In this document: positions 11,547-24,690 of the stretch, piece by piece
How positions within the stretch are numbered: position 1 is the stretch's first letter
How the letters are laid out: every line of letters starts with the position of its first letter
Assembly: GCA_009602725.1 (NCBI GenBank)
Contig: WELB01000122.1
Span: forward strand, 255,030-309,857
Source of the DNA: Spirogloea muscicola
Taxonomy: Eukaryota; Streptophyta; Zygnematophyceae; Spirogloeales; Spirogloeaceae
Direction of reading: 5' to 3'
Length of the DNA stretch: 54,828 nt
Translations under genes and position numbers: made by a program
Notes under the pieces: generated by a model
What the model was told of the DNA's origin: nothing
Database searches by the model: none
The model's input: only the letters and a program-made list of their open reading frames with translations

Positions 11547-14500
11547 ATGGTGCAGATATGCTGCATTGGCGCCGGCTACGTCGGCGGGCCGACCATGGCC
11601 ATGATCGCCTACAAGTGCCCCGACATCAAGGTCATCGTCGTGGACATCAGCAAGCCTCGCATCGCTGCCTGGAACAGGTGGGCGTTGCTCTATGAGCTCT
11701 CGATGTCACCTGGCGGCTGCCCTCGTGGCAGTCCTGCTTGGTCACCTGTCCGGATTGCCCGCTGAACCAGACAGATCTAGATCAAGTGCCTCTTCGAGGC
11801 TTCCTACCCGGCAGAGCTTCACGAACATCCTGGATCCGCAAACCTGCGCAGCAATTCATACCGAGATCGATATTTGTAGACGATCTCACTCACCCTTGCC
11901 GTTGCTTCACCTCAACTTTGTAACCTTTGCCTGTCTACACGGGGCCCTCGAGAAGCCGAGCTTGCTGATCCGACTACGAGTAGTAGATCAAGCCTGCAAC
12001 ACGCAATTTCCATCATGTCGGCTTGCATTGCCTCAGTATTGATGGATCTGACACCCGCTTGTCTGTTTACCAGTGATGAGCTCCCTATCTATGAGCCGGG
12101 CCTCGATGATGTGGTCAAGGAGTGCCGTGGCAAGAATCTCTTCTTCTCTACTGAAGTCGAGAAGTACGTTGCGGAGTCCGACATCATCTTTGTATCGGTC
12201 AACACTCCCACCAAGACCAGGGGACTTGGAGCCGGAAAGGCTGCTGACTTGACCTACTGGGAAAGTGCAGCTCGGATGATCGCCGATGTGTCCACCTCTG
12301 ACAAGGTATCTCAAATGGTCTAGGAGTAGAAGTATGGATCTAGCTGCCATCGAGCGAGACAATTGTGCCTTGCCTCAGGCATGAACTTGCATTGTTGACT
12401 TGCTCTTGTCGAATGTCTGAGATGTGCAATCATATTAAGAGACTAAGTTTGATAGTACACATCATGGTGCAAGTTTAGTCTTGGTGGTCGTAGCAATAGG
12501 GTCTGAGCAATGTCGTTACTGCTGGCCTTGGTCAGATTGTGGTGGAGAAATCAACTGTTCCAGTCAAGACTGCCGAGGCCATTGAGAAAATCCTGACCCA
12601 CAACAAGAAAGGGATTAACTTCCAGGCAAGCTTGACTTGCTTATCTGCATGCTGTGATTGTAGCACGTGCAACAGGCTTACCTGCATCAGCTACTCAACA
12701 TTGTGAGGGTCATGCCTCACCTCCTATGCGTCGGACCTCTGTATAAGAGCACCTGACCCAGGATGTCTCACTCATAAACCTCAAAGTCTCCCCAAATCTT
12801 GCCGTTGAGCCACTACTGCCAATGTTGTATTTTATAATCGCTTCGATGCGTATGTACTATACTGTTGGTAGCAGATGTGAGATCTGTGCTGTCAAAACAT
12901 CAGCGGTACATCTAGCTGAAACTCACGAGCAGACCTTGACTTGTTCATTCAGATCCTTTCCAACCCGGAGTTTCTGGCCGAGGGCACAGCCATTGAGGAT
13001 CTCAAGGCTCCTGACCGTGTGCTCATTGGTGAGAAGCTAGTCACCTCAAACATACATTACTTCAGAATGGTCTCTTGATGCTCGTAGTTGCACATGACTT
13101 TTGCCAAACTACTGCAACTGTGCACTGCATACTTATGTGTGCCAGATCACTGCAGCAACTGCACCCTAAAATCGTGATAGCTGTCCACGGAGTTATTCAT
13201 GTCCTTCCTCTGGTCAGCAACTTGCTTTCTGAGTATTTTGAGCTAAAGTCCTCAATCAATTTGGTCGTGTGTAGGTGGACGCGAAACTCCGGAGGGGCAG
13301 AAGGCTGTTGCTGCTCTCAAGGCTGTCTATGCTCACTGGGTGCCTGAGGCTCAGATTCTTACAACTAACCTCTGGTTAGCAACTGAAACTGCTGCACATG
13401 ATTCCTCTTCAGCTCCTCTGCAGTGTGGCTGTTGTGGGTGTTTTGAGCTTGACTTATTCTATTAGCACAATCTGTCTCGGTTTTGCCTCTCTTCCATACC
13501 AAGTGTACCGCGTGCCTTTCCTCGCGTTCATAATCTTTGAGCTGGTTTTGCACCTGGCAGAATGGGAACATGTGAACATCTGCCTGCGAGTTAGGCCTTT
13601 CTCATTAGGTTGATGCCTTATCATAGCAACTCTGCTGTGACAAGCCTTCTCCTGTGGACGTCTCTTGATGCCTGCCACCACTCCAATCTTGTCGCAGGTC
13701 TGCCGAACTCTCCAAGCTGGCAGCGAACGCATTCCTTGCTCAGCGTATCTCTTCAGTGAATGCAATCTCTGCCTTGTGCGAGGCAACCGGTGCCGATGTC
13801 TCTGAGGTTGCCTACGCCATTGGCAAGGACTCCCGTATCGGGCCCAAGTTTCTGGGAGCCTCTGTCGGTTTCGGTGGCTCTTGCTTCCAGAAGGTAAGGG
13901 CCTGTCACCACGCATAGTAGCAGCAGCTGTGCTTCACTTCAAGCCAGCTGTCCTTTTGCCCCTTCCGAGGGCACATTACCAATTCTGAGCGAAAACTTCG
14001 CTGCCCACTTTATTTGGGATTGCTCATGTACATGTAGCAGGATGCTCTGCTTGGTGGGGCTTCAATTGCAGGAAGAATGTGATTTAAAAATTGGCTATCA
14101 TCCGTCCTTACCTGACAATAGCAAGTTTTTACGTGGTCAGGACATTCTCAACTTGGTGTACATCTGTGAGTGCAATGGGCTTCCTGAGGTCGCTCACTAC
14201 TGGAAGCAAGTCGTTTCCATCAACGACTACCAGAAGTCTCGCTTTGTCAAGCGTATTGTGTCATCCATGTTTAACACAGTCTCTGGCAAGAAGATAGCCA
14301 TCCTGGGCTTTGCTTTCAAGAAGGATACAGGCGATACCCGTGAGACCCCTGCCATTGACGTGGCTCATGGACTGCTCGGTGACAAGGCTCTCCTGAGCAT
14401 CTATGATCCCCAGGTAATGCTTGTTTTGAAGGTCCCCATACATGTACTATTCCGCGCCTCCTCGCTGACATTGTTGACCTAATCACAGCACATTACTTGC

Positions 14501-15356
14501 TTGTCTGCTTAGATAGTGAATGCCTGCCTTCATCAAGCTCATTAGGATGTACTCAAAATGACATGTATTCATGCATCTACCAGGTTACTGAGGACCAGGT
14601 CAGGAGGGATCTGTCAATGAACAAGTTTGACTGGGACCACCCCCAGCACTTGCAGCCTGTCTCCCCAACTGCCCACCAGAAGGTACTAGCTAAGTGGCTA
14701 TGGCGTCCAGCACTTGACACCCAGCTGTCTGGTTTTTAGATTTTCCAGTTGAGGCTTGCGGCTACCAGAATAACTCTGAGGGAGGTCACACAGAGGTGCA
14801 TAGTCGAGCCATCAAGTGCAGGGGGTTGTAAGTTGGTGGTTGTACATGTGGATAGGGATGAAAGTATGCTCATGACTGTGACCTTTGCATGTTGGCAGGT
14901 GAGCGTCGTTTGGGACGCGTACGCCGCTGCCAAGGACGCACATGGTGTCGCTGTTATCACCGAGTGGGACGAGTTCAAGACCTTGGACTGGCAGGTGAGA
15001 GTTCGGCGGCTGCTTGACCTGAGGCTCTTGATGCATTTGGCAACAACCTTGCAGTGAATGGGATTGCCTGGCTTGAGCCCTCATCCACCCCTATCCGTGC
15101 ACTTTTCCGCTCCCCCCCAAGTGTCTCCCCGTGCCCCTCTACTTCCCCTACTGTGCTCAACCTGACTTGCTGACGTTGGTTGCTTCTGTCTGGCACAATG
15201 CAGAAAATCTATGACCAGATGCAGAAGCCCGCTTTCGTGTTCGACGGCCGTAACATCCTCAACGTCTCCAAGCTGCGCGAGATTGGCTTCATTGTATACT
15301 CCATTGGGAAGCCCCTCGACCCTTGGGTCAAGGACCTGCCAGCCGTGCCTTACTGA
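11547..15356 (+). CDS. UGD: UDP-glucose 6-dehydrogenase
   Basis: Cytosolic enzyme oxidising UDP-glucose to UDP-glucuronate with two NAD+, feeding uronic-acid and pentose wall polysaccharides. Ten exons: 11547-11677, 12074-12305, 12536-12625, 12953-13028, 13275-13374, 13698-13893, 14141-14413, 14584-14682, 14899-14994, 15204-15356. They give 481 aa, against about 480 in plants. The start has a perfect GCCACCATGG context. Residues 8-14 are the NAD-binding GAGYVGG. Also visible are [30 protein letters not shown] and GFGGSCFQK with the catalytic Cys near residue 272, then [17 protein letters not shown] and FVFDGRN. Intron 3 (12626-12952) uses a GC donor (CAG|GCAAGC). Nothing essential is missing. 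It converges with the HCF152-like gene, the stops lying about 645 nt apart. Confidence 0.97.
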
Positions 15357-16000
15357 GCACGGCACAACTATTCTTTGTGTAGACACTGCCAAATGCAGCC
15401 AGTGGTAATAGCGGTGGTGGTGGTGATGGCAGCGGGAGTAGTCCTTGTCCCGCTCTCCAGAAACCCTCGCCTGGGACCTGCAGTGCCCCTTTCATTCAGT
15501 CCAAGCAACCACCATTCTTTTGTGTCTGTAGGCTCGTCTCTGTGTGTGCTCCCAGAAACAGTGGAATCAATCTCCCCCCTTTCTCTGCTGATTGTGCCCA
15601 ATGGCGAACTCAATGATGTTTGCAGAAACCATGTCAACATCCTTAGGTGCGCCTCTGCACTTCTATGTATTGATCGCAAACATGCAGCGCAGGACAGCAA
15701 CAGCCACTAAATTTGTGAGCAGCACCTCTCACGCTGGCTGCATAACTACCGTGCATTGAAATCCACTGGATGCAATTACTAAGCACAGACACCGCCGGCG
15801 GAAGACTGAGTTATATACAAGAGGCTTGACATACATTGAAGCTATTTCCTACTGGAGTAAGTGTCTCAGCAGATGAGCAGACAATTTTGCTGCGCTGCCA
15901 GTTAAGCACTTGCCAAGCACTGCTGTATAACTTGACAATGAGTAAGCAAAATAAGCCACTGGCCCCACTCCAAGTATGAAAGCACAGAACCACTAGACCA
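15357..16000. other. Convergent intergenic region (UGD / PPR 3' ends)
   Basis: The 3' flanks of two convergent genes. I see no coding frame or RNA gene. Confidence 0.7.
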
Positions 16001-19000
16001 CTAGGTGCGCCAGTCCCACTCCCGTCGGTAGTAGTCATTGGGGAGGCCCAGCCAGAACTTGAACTGTTCCAGATGACGCGCCCACTCCAAGGCCCGCTCC
16101 CCACTCTGTGGTGTCGCTGCCTCCTGCTCGATACGGCGTTAAGGAACAGGTCAGGCTCCTGCACTCTGCATGGCTATCCCCTCCCCACTCGAGCTGCACG
16201 TGCTTCTGACACCTTGACAGCAGTTTTGAAGCAACAAGCAGCTGGCAATTGATGTCAGAGAGTGGAAGCATGCCCACCGTGATCGCCTTGGGGTAGAGGT
16301 CGGAGTAGAGCTCGATGAATGTGCGCTTGTACTTAAGCTTGTCGGCTGGAATGCCTGCTCCCTCCATACAAGCCACAATCTCGAGCGCCCGCTGTGACAA
16401 CGAGCACAGAGACAGCATTCTCAGCGTCCTGATTGTACAATGCTGTTGTTGGAACCACGATGGCTCCTGGCAGCTTGCATTCTGCCTCCAATGTTTGACA
16501 TGACCTGAGGAGGTGCTAAGACAACAACAGAAAACCGTTGCTAACATACAGCACAATCTGCTGGCTTTCGCACAGCGTCTTGTTTCTCACAGCAAAGTAG
16601 CCGGCACGCACGCACGCATCCACCAGGCTGTCAAATAGCGCCTCATCGGGCACAAGATCCTCCTCGCTGGCTTGCTTCCACCCGCCGCCGTGCTGCCTCT
16701 GAAGACCACCGATGCAGCTTGGGCTTTTGGCCAGGCCCAGAACTATTGGTGTTGACAATGCAGTGACCTGGAAGCCATCCTGCTGCAGCAAAGCCAATCC
16801 TACCTGCTAATAGTCTCATAGACTGCGATATGGACTACAAAGTCAGGCAGAAAGCCTTGCATCCTCACCTCCTTCATGCGCTGTTCAATCTCCCGCCAAA
16901 GGAGGAGAGCTTCAGCCGCAGTCCCTCGCTTTGCGTGGCCCCTGACGAGGCTCCCATACGTGGCCAAGGAGGGTCGGAAGCCAGCAGACTTCATCTTTTC
17001 TAACAATTCGGTGGCCTCTGCCATCCTCCCGGCCCGGCTGTGGGCATCAATCAACGCACTCCAAGCTGCCCTGTCAACGCTGACTTTCCCATCCTGCAGA
17101 CCGGAGACTCTGTCAGCAAGTAATCCAGATGGGATTCCACTGCAGATTGTGAAAGACGAGGACAGTGCACAAGTAGCTAAGCTACTCGCATGCTTGTAGA
17201 AGCAACGGTTTGCACAAACACATCCATCACCTTGCTCATTTCTTCAAAAACCCTGGCTGCCAGACGAGGCTGGCCATTGCGCCCAAAGGCCTTGATCAAC
17301 GTCGTGTAGCTGGAATGGACACAGAGAAAGTCCAAGCTGAATGGCATGAACGAAGTTGGCATAACAATGTGAATGCCAACACACATAGGAAAGAGCACCA
17401 TGCAAGCTGCACAATGTCACACTCTCATGCCTGAGACTCACAGCCTCTGTGGCGAGTGTGACAATAAGTGGCGATTGCGGCAATAAGCTCTACAGAGTAG
17501 TTCCAAATTTACCTACTCCAGAGCTGGCAAAACATAACTGCCTTGTACCTACAATCAGGCTTACAGATACACTTTTAGGTGCATTCACCAGACACACCTG
17601 ATGACGGAAGGGAAAAGACCCGCTTGACGCATGTGGCGGAATGCATCCAGGGCTGCAGCGCCGTCTTCGCATCGTACACAACCGTCAATCAGGGTGTTGA
17701 AAGTTGCGGCTGTAGGGTCGACGTTAGCTGCCCGCATGTCTTCAATAAGTGTGTACGCCGATGCCAGCTGCTTGGCTCTACAGTAGCCCCGCAAGAGGCT
17801 GTTGTAAGTGACCGCATTAGCTGGTACTCCCTTGTCAGCCATTTCTCTGCAAGAGAATTCACGAAGCAGGTACATTGTGGGTGCTGCTAAAAATCACCAT
17901 TCTCTTGCACTGCAGTACTGACCAAGACTACCCTTCAGCACGTTTTAGAGCGACTATCTTGTGGAGGCTGCATCCAATCACTTGCACTGAAGGTTCATCA
18001 GAATCATCAAGGCTGCGGCACAACTTCTTGCAACAATGTGAGAGAGTCAGAGATCATCAGATTTGAACTAGACTCACAGGCCAATTGTAATTTGATTAGT
18101 ACCTCAAAAAGTTCTTGGCTATGTCCATTCTCCCAGCCTTGACACATCCATCAATGATGATGGAATACGTCACTTCGTTGGGGCAACTGTCCCTGCAGCT
18201 CTCCTGTATATATACTATAGAAGAGTCAGTCTCTAGTGGTACAACCATTCAATCTTATGTGATGCTAAAACCTAGTGATTTGTACACAAAATACTACAAC
18301 TGCTTAGTGGCAACACAATCTGCTGCAGCAGCACCCTACAACCATTGAAGGTGCGCCATGGCTGACCTGCATCTTCTTCAGTAACTGCATGGCGCTGGCC
18401 AACCTACCAGCCTCCACATATCCCTGCACGCAATGTCCACTAGTCTGCTGACTTTCGCATGACAATCATTTACATCCATAATGTCAGGTCACAAATGTGC
18501 CACTTGTATTGCTGTGCTGAAAGTACCGTGCTGCTGACCACTCACAGATTTTAAGAAAGTCTGCTAACCTTTAGTATGATTGTGTACGATCGCACGTTTG
18601 GCTGACAGGTAGGGCCCTGTTAAGATGACCTCATATTGCCAACTCAGACTGTCAAGTCACAGACGTGCATGTCACATAGAATCTGCAGCTTATAGAGAAC
18701 CAAGTATGCAGATGATGCAGAGAGAGGAAGCAAGCAAGCAAAGGTGGTCTAATCAGTGCCGAGAATTTATGACCAAGAAGCCTTCCAAAATCAACCTCAG
18801 AGCAAACAGCCTTGGCAGAGTGAGATCAGCAAAGGTCTGCAAAGTATACCTTATGTGTCATGTCCACAATCAATCTCTCAGCTGACAAGAATTCCTTAAG
18901 GGCAACGTGGATGGAAATCATTGAGTTGTAAGTTGCAACATCAGGTTCCAAGCCAGCTGTCGTCATCTGCTTTATCATTCCAAGCGCTTCTCCTGTTTCA

Positions 19001-21218
19001 CCTCTTGCGGCATGCCCTGAAGCACAGTGTCAACGGTTCCTATATCAACACCTCAATCACCAATCGTGTGCATATGATTTTATTCATGCAAGATGCTTCC
19101 TTGAAAGACATCGTACAGCCAAATGAAATTTACACTAGTCGACTGAGAGTATATGCAATTACCTTGCCACAGCATTCACATTATCAAGGACTTTAGACCT
19201 GCCACACAGCTGTACCTTTTAAGATGATGTTTGACGTAACAGTGTCTGGGAGAAAACCATCACTGCGCAGATCTTGCAGCAGCTGCGAACCAGTTTGACA
19301 AGACCATGACTATTTAGACAAAGCAGATTATTGCAGTAGAAGAAAATTCGTACCCAAAAATCAGTGCACAAAGAGTCTTCATTGTCATATCTGTATCAGC
19401 TGCTGATAAAGTTGGCACTGCTTCTCCCATCCTACTACAATTTAAGCTGGACAAGCACAGGCACTCTATTTGCAGATGTCCCAGAATATCACACGACTGT
19501 CATTTATGGTGTAGTTTGATCACCTGTTCAGTCTTGCCTAAATCACCTATTGTTACGGCAGCATTGAGGGCTGCATTGTAGGCATACAAATCTGCTTTTG
19601 GGGAGAGCTTCCCAACTTCAAGGCTGACGGGTGCAACAAGATATAAGGATCCCATCTCATGTAGCCAAGGACGCAGAAAGGCCAGATAAATACATCCACA
19701 GCAAAGAGGCACTGTTAAGCTTGCTTTATGGCACATGATTGTAAACAATGTACTACGTGCTATAGCTGGGACACGAAGATGCATCACTTGCAGGACTTGT
19801 AAAGCAAGACATACCTTCTGAAGAGATCTCTACATCTGTGAAAGATAGTAAGAGCTTGAGCTGCAGTCTCACTGGACTGACCAAGCCGGCTGACAACAAG
19901 GCTCCATGTTCCTACTCGCGGCTGCTGTGCCCTCTGCAGAGACAGAGGCGGATTTATACAGGTTTTGAGGAAGACACGGTGGAGCAGTACATGTACATAC
20001 TGCCTTTCATGCTTGCTTCGTGTTACAAGGAGGCAGAGGAGGTGTCAAGCTAGGTATGGACGAGCTTGAGGTGAGTTGGGAATAAAAGGTCAAGCAGGCC
20101 TTCAAACCCTGCATGCCCGAGTAGGAGTAGCTATAGTATGTCACATTACTTGGAGCATGATGTCAAGGAGCTGTGCTCCAAGTAAGGCCTCGCCCGACTT
20201 GCACGATTCAGAAACCAAAAGGCCCATGGCATCCTCATCCAGCTGCGAGCAGAATGATAATTGACATAAGGATTTATTACAGAAATCGGTTCCCTACAAG
20301 TATCACTTCCTGGAGCTGAATGCATCTGGCTCACTGCAGCCAAGGTTTCAGCACTGTCCTAATGGCATCTTCCGATCTGCACAGAATACCAGTCGCTAAA
20401 GTGCTGGACAACAATGATCGTACCTCCAGTCCCTCAGAACCTTCTATGTCAAAGAACAGCTGCCGAGCCTCCCCAAACTTCCGTTTGAGGCACAGCTGCG
20501 CCACCAACCGGCTGTAGTGTGCAGCAGTGGGCAATCTTTTGCCCCTTCTGAGCTCCTGTACCAGTGTCAAGGCATGCATTGTCCTCCGTTGCTTCAATGC
20601 CAAGTGGATCCTGGTGTCAAAGTCAAAGTTCTTGGGTGACCTCTGATCATCTGGATCCCGATGTCCAGTGGGCTCCTCCACAAGATTGTTACTTCCTGTT
20701 GCCTCCAACTCTCTGGTCCTCGGTGCTGCTGATTGGTGACTTCTCTTCCGCTGTTCCAACAACTCATCACCACCCTCGCCTGGAGCTTGCATGTTGCAGC
20801 CTAAAAGTGCTGCGGAGGCAGAGGTCGCCTCCTGCTGCTTATGATCAGTCCTGTCCTTGGACTCTGCAGCCTTGGGCTTGTGCGAGACAATAGAAGCCAG
20901 CTTTGGAGTCTCATCCTCGGCTTGAGCGAGAAGCTCCAGGAGCTGGTGCTCAAGAAGTTGCTCGGGAGCTGGGAGGGACTGGAACGTTTCCCGGTAGCCT
21001 GGGACCAGCTTGGGCCTCTGCGGCACGCCCCTCACCTGCCAGCTGCCCTCTCTAGTCCTGGTCTTTACTCCCACGCGGGGGCCAGTCTCAGTCCATTGCG
21101 GACCTGGAGAAGAAGATGGTAGCATCCCCGGCATATTCAGGCCAGGTACAAGGCAGATGTTCCAAGGACCTGCTCCAAGTCGAGGGGGGCTGGTCACCCT
21201 GGTGCCTGCCAGTGTCAT
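16001..21218 (-). CDS. HCF152: HCF152-like pentatricopeptide repeat protein
   Basis: Predicted chloroplast RNA-binding PPR protein. Arabidopsis HCF152 is needed to process psbB-psbT-psbH-petB-petD transcripts. Exons in transcript order: 21218-20424, 20242-20150, 19933-19815, 19623-19524, one unresolved near 19450-19354, 19282-19216, 19016-18850, 18601-18569, 18423-18367, 18203-18103, 17846-17598, 17309-17231, 17093-16869, 16767-16591, 16391-16278, 16123-16001. About 865 aa. P-type PPR units are clear: GVPANAVTYNSLLRGYC, DPTAATFNTLIDGCVR, SYTTLIKAFGRNGQPRLAAR and LATYGSLVRGHAKRGTAAEA. The C-terminus, FKFWLGLPNDYYRREW, matches the HCF152 family end. The long charged N-terminal exon is poorly conserved and the true start and transit peptide are uncertain. 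The exon near 19400 does not close in phase. Confidence 0.85.
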
Positions 21219-22029
21219 TCACATAAGGCGGCACACCACGAAACGAATGTCAAATCTACAAATTGGCAGCTGAGCCTGAGCACTTGCAGCAGTCGCGCGA
21301 TGAGGGGGCAAGGCGGTTCTTGTGGCACTTCAAGCAATTATCTCTTCTCCAAGAAAAGCGGCAGGCTGCAGAGTGGAGGAAGCAGGTGATGCAAGCGCAT
21401 CGTGAAATAGCAGAGGACAGGCGTAAGAAGGCTCACCATGGCGCTCAGGCAAGGCGTGCTGTAGGTCCTTGGGGCCTGTTAGTGCCGAAGACAAAGCTTC
21501 TGCAGTCCGCCACTGCACAAGGCCAGCCATGGATGCCCACCCCCGCTGCAGCGCTGTGCGCTGTCCGCGGAGCCTCCAATTTCTGCTTTCTGCTGACCGA
21601 GCCAAGGTGTATGATCAATAGCGCGCCGAAGGTCCCTGCGTCGGCGCCCTTGCCTGGCGGCAGCAGATTGGAGCTGCCACCGCTGGTTTGGCACCCGAGC
21701 TGATCAGGCGTCGCAGCCTCGAGCTGTGCCAGTACAGCTTCTCGGCGGATGTTGGAGCTCGAGATTGCGACGCCGAGAGAGGCAAGCTCTCCGAGGCCGC
21801 GCCGCAGGCGCCGGCGCGGCGCGGCGCGGCGGCGGGCCGGGAGGCCGCGGAGGCGGTATGAGAAAGAGAGAGCGAGTAGAGAACGTGGCTGCTGATATTG
21901 GAAGAGCGGCTGTAAAAGCCAGCCAGGTGCACAGAGGGGGTGTTCATGATATATTAGCGGAGCCAAGCGAGAAAGGAGAACTGAGAAAGGAGAAATGAGA
22001 AAGGAGCACCGTCAGAGACTTGGCTGCTT
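21219..22029. other. Upstream region of the PPR gene
   Basis: Holds the promoter, leader and perhaps a first exon of the HCF152-like gene. The plus strand has an open, Lys/Arg/Gln-rich frame at 21263-21466 with helical character (HFKQLSLLQEKRQAAEWRKQ) that I cannot assign. A GCCGCGCC-rich block lies at 21800-21855. Confidence 0.4.
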
Positions 22030-22893
22030 TGTGCCAAGTGCTTTGTGAGAGAAGGCGCGCGGTGCGCATGACATTGACACTGAGGCCAATTCCTATCCTA
22101 AGAGATGTCCTGTTACGGGGTAATGAGCTAGCTAAGGGGGACATTAACATCCCCGAGTGAGTACATGCATATCTGACAAATCTCGTGGCAATGAGTTCGC
22201 GGAAGAGGCTATGGCAGAACGGGGGAGGATGGACCACTCAGTAGTTACGAGTGAGGAGCCTCACATCCGACAGACTAGCTGCCGGAAAGTTATCCCCAAA
22301 CTATCGCCAGGGGACCCGCTTCCAGGAACCCAGTCTCTCTGACCTGAGGCTGCTTAGCAGGGGTTACTGAGTGCTTCGTAGCTACTTCGTTTCTTTTTTG
22401 TGCTTGTCGTTCTTCGTACTTCCCTGGCCCCTTCTCGTCCTTTGTTGATTCTTTCTTGGGCTGGCTTTTTCTAGCCCCTATCCTCAATAAGCCCCTGTGC
22501 CTCTTTCCCTGCATCGAGCTACTCAGACCTGATGTTGCTCACTCGTGGGTACTGAGCTTCCCTCTGCTTCGTCTCTGTGTTCTGTAGTGTTTTGTAGTGT
22601 AGTCCTCTTTCCGGCTCCTCTTTCTTTGGCTTTGGACATTGTCCATTCTTTTCTTGGGCTGGTTTTGCCAGCCCCTCTTCTCTATGGGCGCGCTTTTCTT
22701 TCTTATCCTCAATGGGCGAGCCCCTTCATCTTCGGCAGTCGCTGGGCCTGACCTCCTGCCTCGGCTTGTTAGAAGCAAGCGTGGCCAGATTAATTAGCTA
22801 TACTAAGTGCTTCGTAGCTGCTTAGTTTCTTCTTGTGCTTGTTTTTCTTAGCGCTTCCCCTGGCCCCCTTCTCGTACTATGTTCATCCTTGTT

Positions 22894-22912
22894 GGGCTGG
22901 CTTTTCCAGCCC
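22894..22912 (+). repeat. Example hairpin: GGGCTGG-CTTTT-CCAGCCC
   Basis: A perfect 7-bp stem with a 5-nt loop. This sequence recurs with loop changes but a preserved stem across the window, which suggests the stem is what is conserved. Confidence 0.85.
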
Positions 22913-24454
22913 CTAACCTTAATCGGCGAGCCCTTCGAGAAGCAGCTCTCTCTCTTCGAGCCCTTCTCCTCCTATTCGTTTGTTTCAAAAACACGGAACT
23001 TTTCCTATTCCGACTTGCATCGAAAGGGCTCGCCCATTGAGGATAGGGGGCTGGAAAAGCCAGCCCAAAAAAGAAGGAACAGAGTACAAGAAGGGGGCCA
23101 GGGGAAGAGGTACCTCAGGGGCTCATCTCCTGACTAGAGGTTACTAAGAGTCCCCTTGCTGCTGGGTTAGTACTTAGCACTCCGGCTCCATCATGGTTTT
23201 GAGGTGTAGTCCTTTCTTCGGCACCTCTTTTCTTTGGCTTTGGACATTGTCCATTCCTTTCTGGCTGGCTTTGCCAGCCCCTCTTCTCTATGGGCGAGCA
23301 CTTTCTTCATCAGACCTTGTCCATTCCTTTGGGCTGGCCTCTCACAGCCACCAGTCAATCTGGCCGCGCTTTCTTGCTTGCCCGGCCATCGAGCGTCGGC
23401 CGGGTCAGCCAGGGGATCTGCCCCGCTTTCATGTTCATTCTGCCCCGCTTTTTTGGGCTGGCTTTTTCCAGCCCCTCTCCTCAATGGGCGAGCCCATCTT
23501 TTCCAGCCCCTATCCTCCATGGGCGAGCCCTTCTCTCTTTCAGAAAGAAGGAAGTGGCTCTCTTAGGCGCTAGCTCTAAACTAGGGAAGGATGAATACTC
23601 AATAACATCGAGTGAGGAGCCTCAAATCCGACAGACTAGCTGGCAGAAAACAATCCCCCTGACGAAAGCCAGAGGCAGCAGCGACAGCACGGCCAGCACT
23701 GAGGTGCAAAGCGTGGGCCATGGACCGCTGAAGAGATACGGCTAGTCGCATGCGATGGACTTGGGCCAACGAGCCAGCGGCGTTGAAGTCAGCCTGCTCA
23801 CCTCAGCATAGGATTGTGTAGCCAGACCTTTTTGCACTAGTTTTTGCCTGAACAATGTATTGGCTTGCATTGGCCTCTCATATCATGCGCACAGCCCGCC
23901 TTCTCGCTCTTGCGGGCATGTCTCGCTATGGCTGCTGATTCTGGGTCTCGTCGGTGTCTTTGTGCCTGCTGCGACTTTCTCCGACTTAGCCTTTTTGTTT
24001 ATTGACTTGCTGCTGCTAAGTCGTGGTTGCTAAGCTGCCCTCTGCGGCAGTCTCGTGCATAGCTATGTGATTTAGGCGCCTTCCGGCTCTTTGGACCTTG
24101 TCTCCTTCTTTTTGGGCTGGCCTTTCCCAGCCCCTACCTTCTTTGGGCCAGCCACTTCTTGTGGTGCCGCGACGGACCGTGGACAAAAGACAAATCCGTT
24201 CATATGTACGCTGCCGTTTCTTCATTTCTGTCTAGTGCGAGCTATTCCGCCCTCTGGTCATTGTAATATGCACTTGCTGACCAGAGGTCATTGAGCATCC
24301 ATTCAGTAATTAGGTTACTGATTGCCTCGTGGCCACTTGATTCACTATGTATCACTTGATTCACTATGTATTTCTCTGGCCCCTTCGAATCTTGTTCAAT
24401 TGATTTTCTGGGCTGGCCTCTCACAGCCATCTACTGGAAGCGCCTTTTCTTCAT

Positions 24455-24690
24455 TCGCAGAGGTCACGGAGAGTAGTTGCGTGTCTGTGCATGCAGCTGC
24501 GCACTCCGCTCGTGGCAAAGGGGTCAAGTATACAGACAACCCGGAAGGGGACGAGATCGTCACACTGGTCGATGTGCACGGGGCTTTCGGGTCTCAGTGG
24601 CTTGACGTGTTGAGCCCGGCTTGCGGAACGAGCTGTGTCCGGCGGGCGAGTCGAGCAGGCCGACTTAAATGCCGCCCTTTCGAGCCCAGG
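24455..24690 (+). mobile_element. Retroelement C-terminal fragment
   Basis: The plus frame reads HSARGKGVKYTDNPEGDEIV and then DVHGAFGSQWLDVLSP. It matches the minus-strand retroelement at 7514-7640 (AARGKERKHADHPVGDEIAA, then DLHAAFGSR). It is embedded among hairpin repeats, and those repeats flank retroelement fragments elsewhere too, so they may belong to the element's 3' region. Confidence 0.6.

Noticed and set aside
20331-20423. Extension of the HCF152-like first exon to the end of its open frame
   Set aside because: Reading through leaves phase 2, which conflicts with the next exon (20242-20150). Splicing at GAG|GTACGA (20424) keeps phase 0 and the PPR-like sequence that follows.
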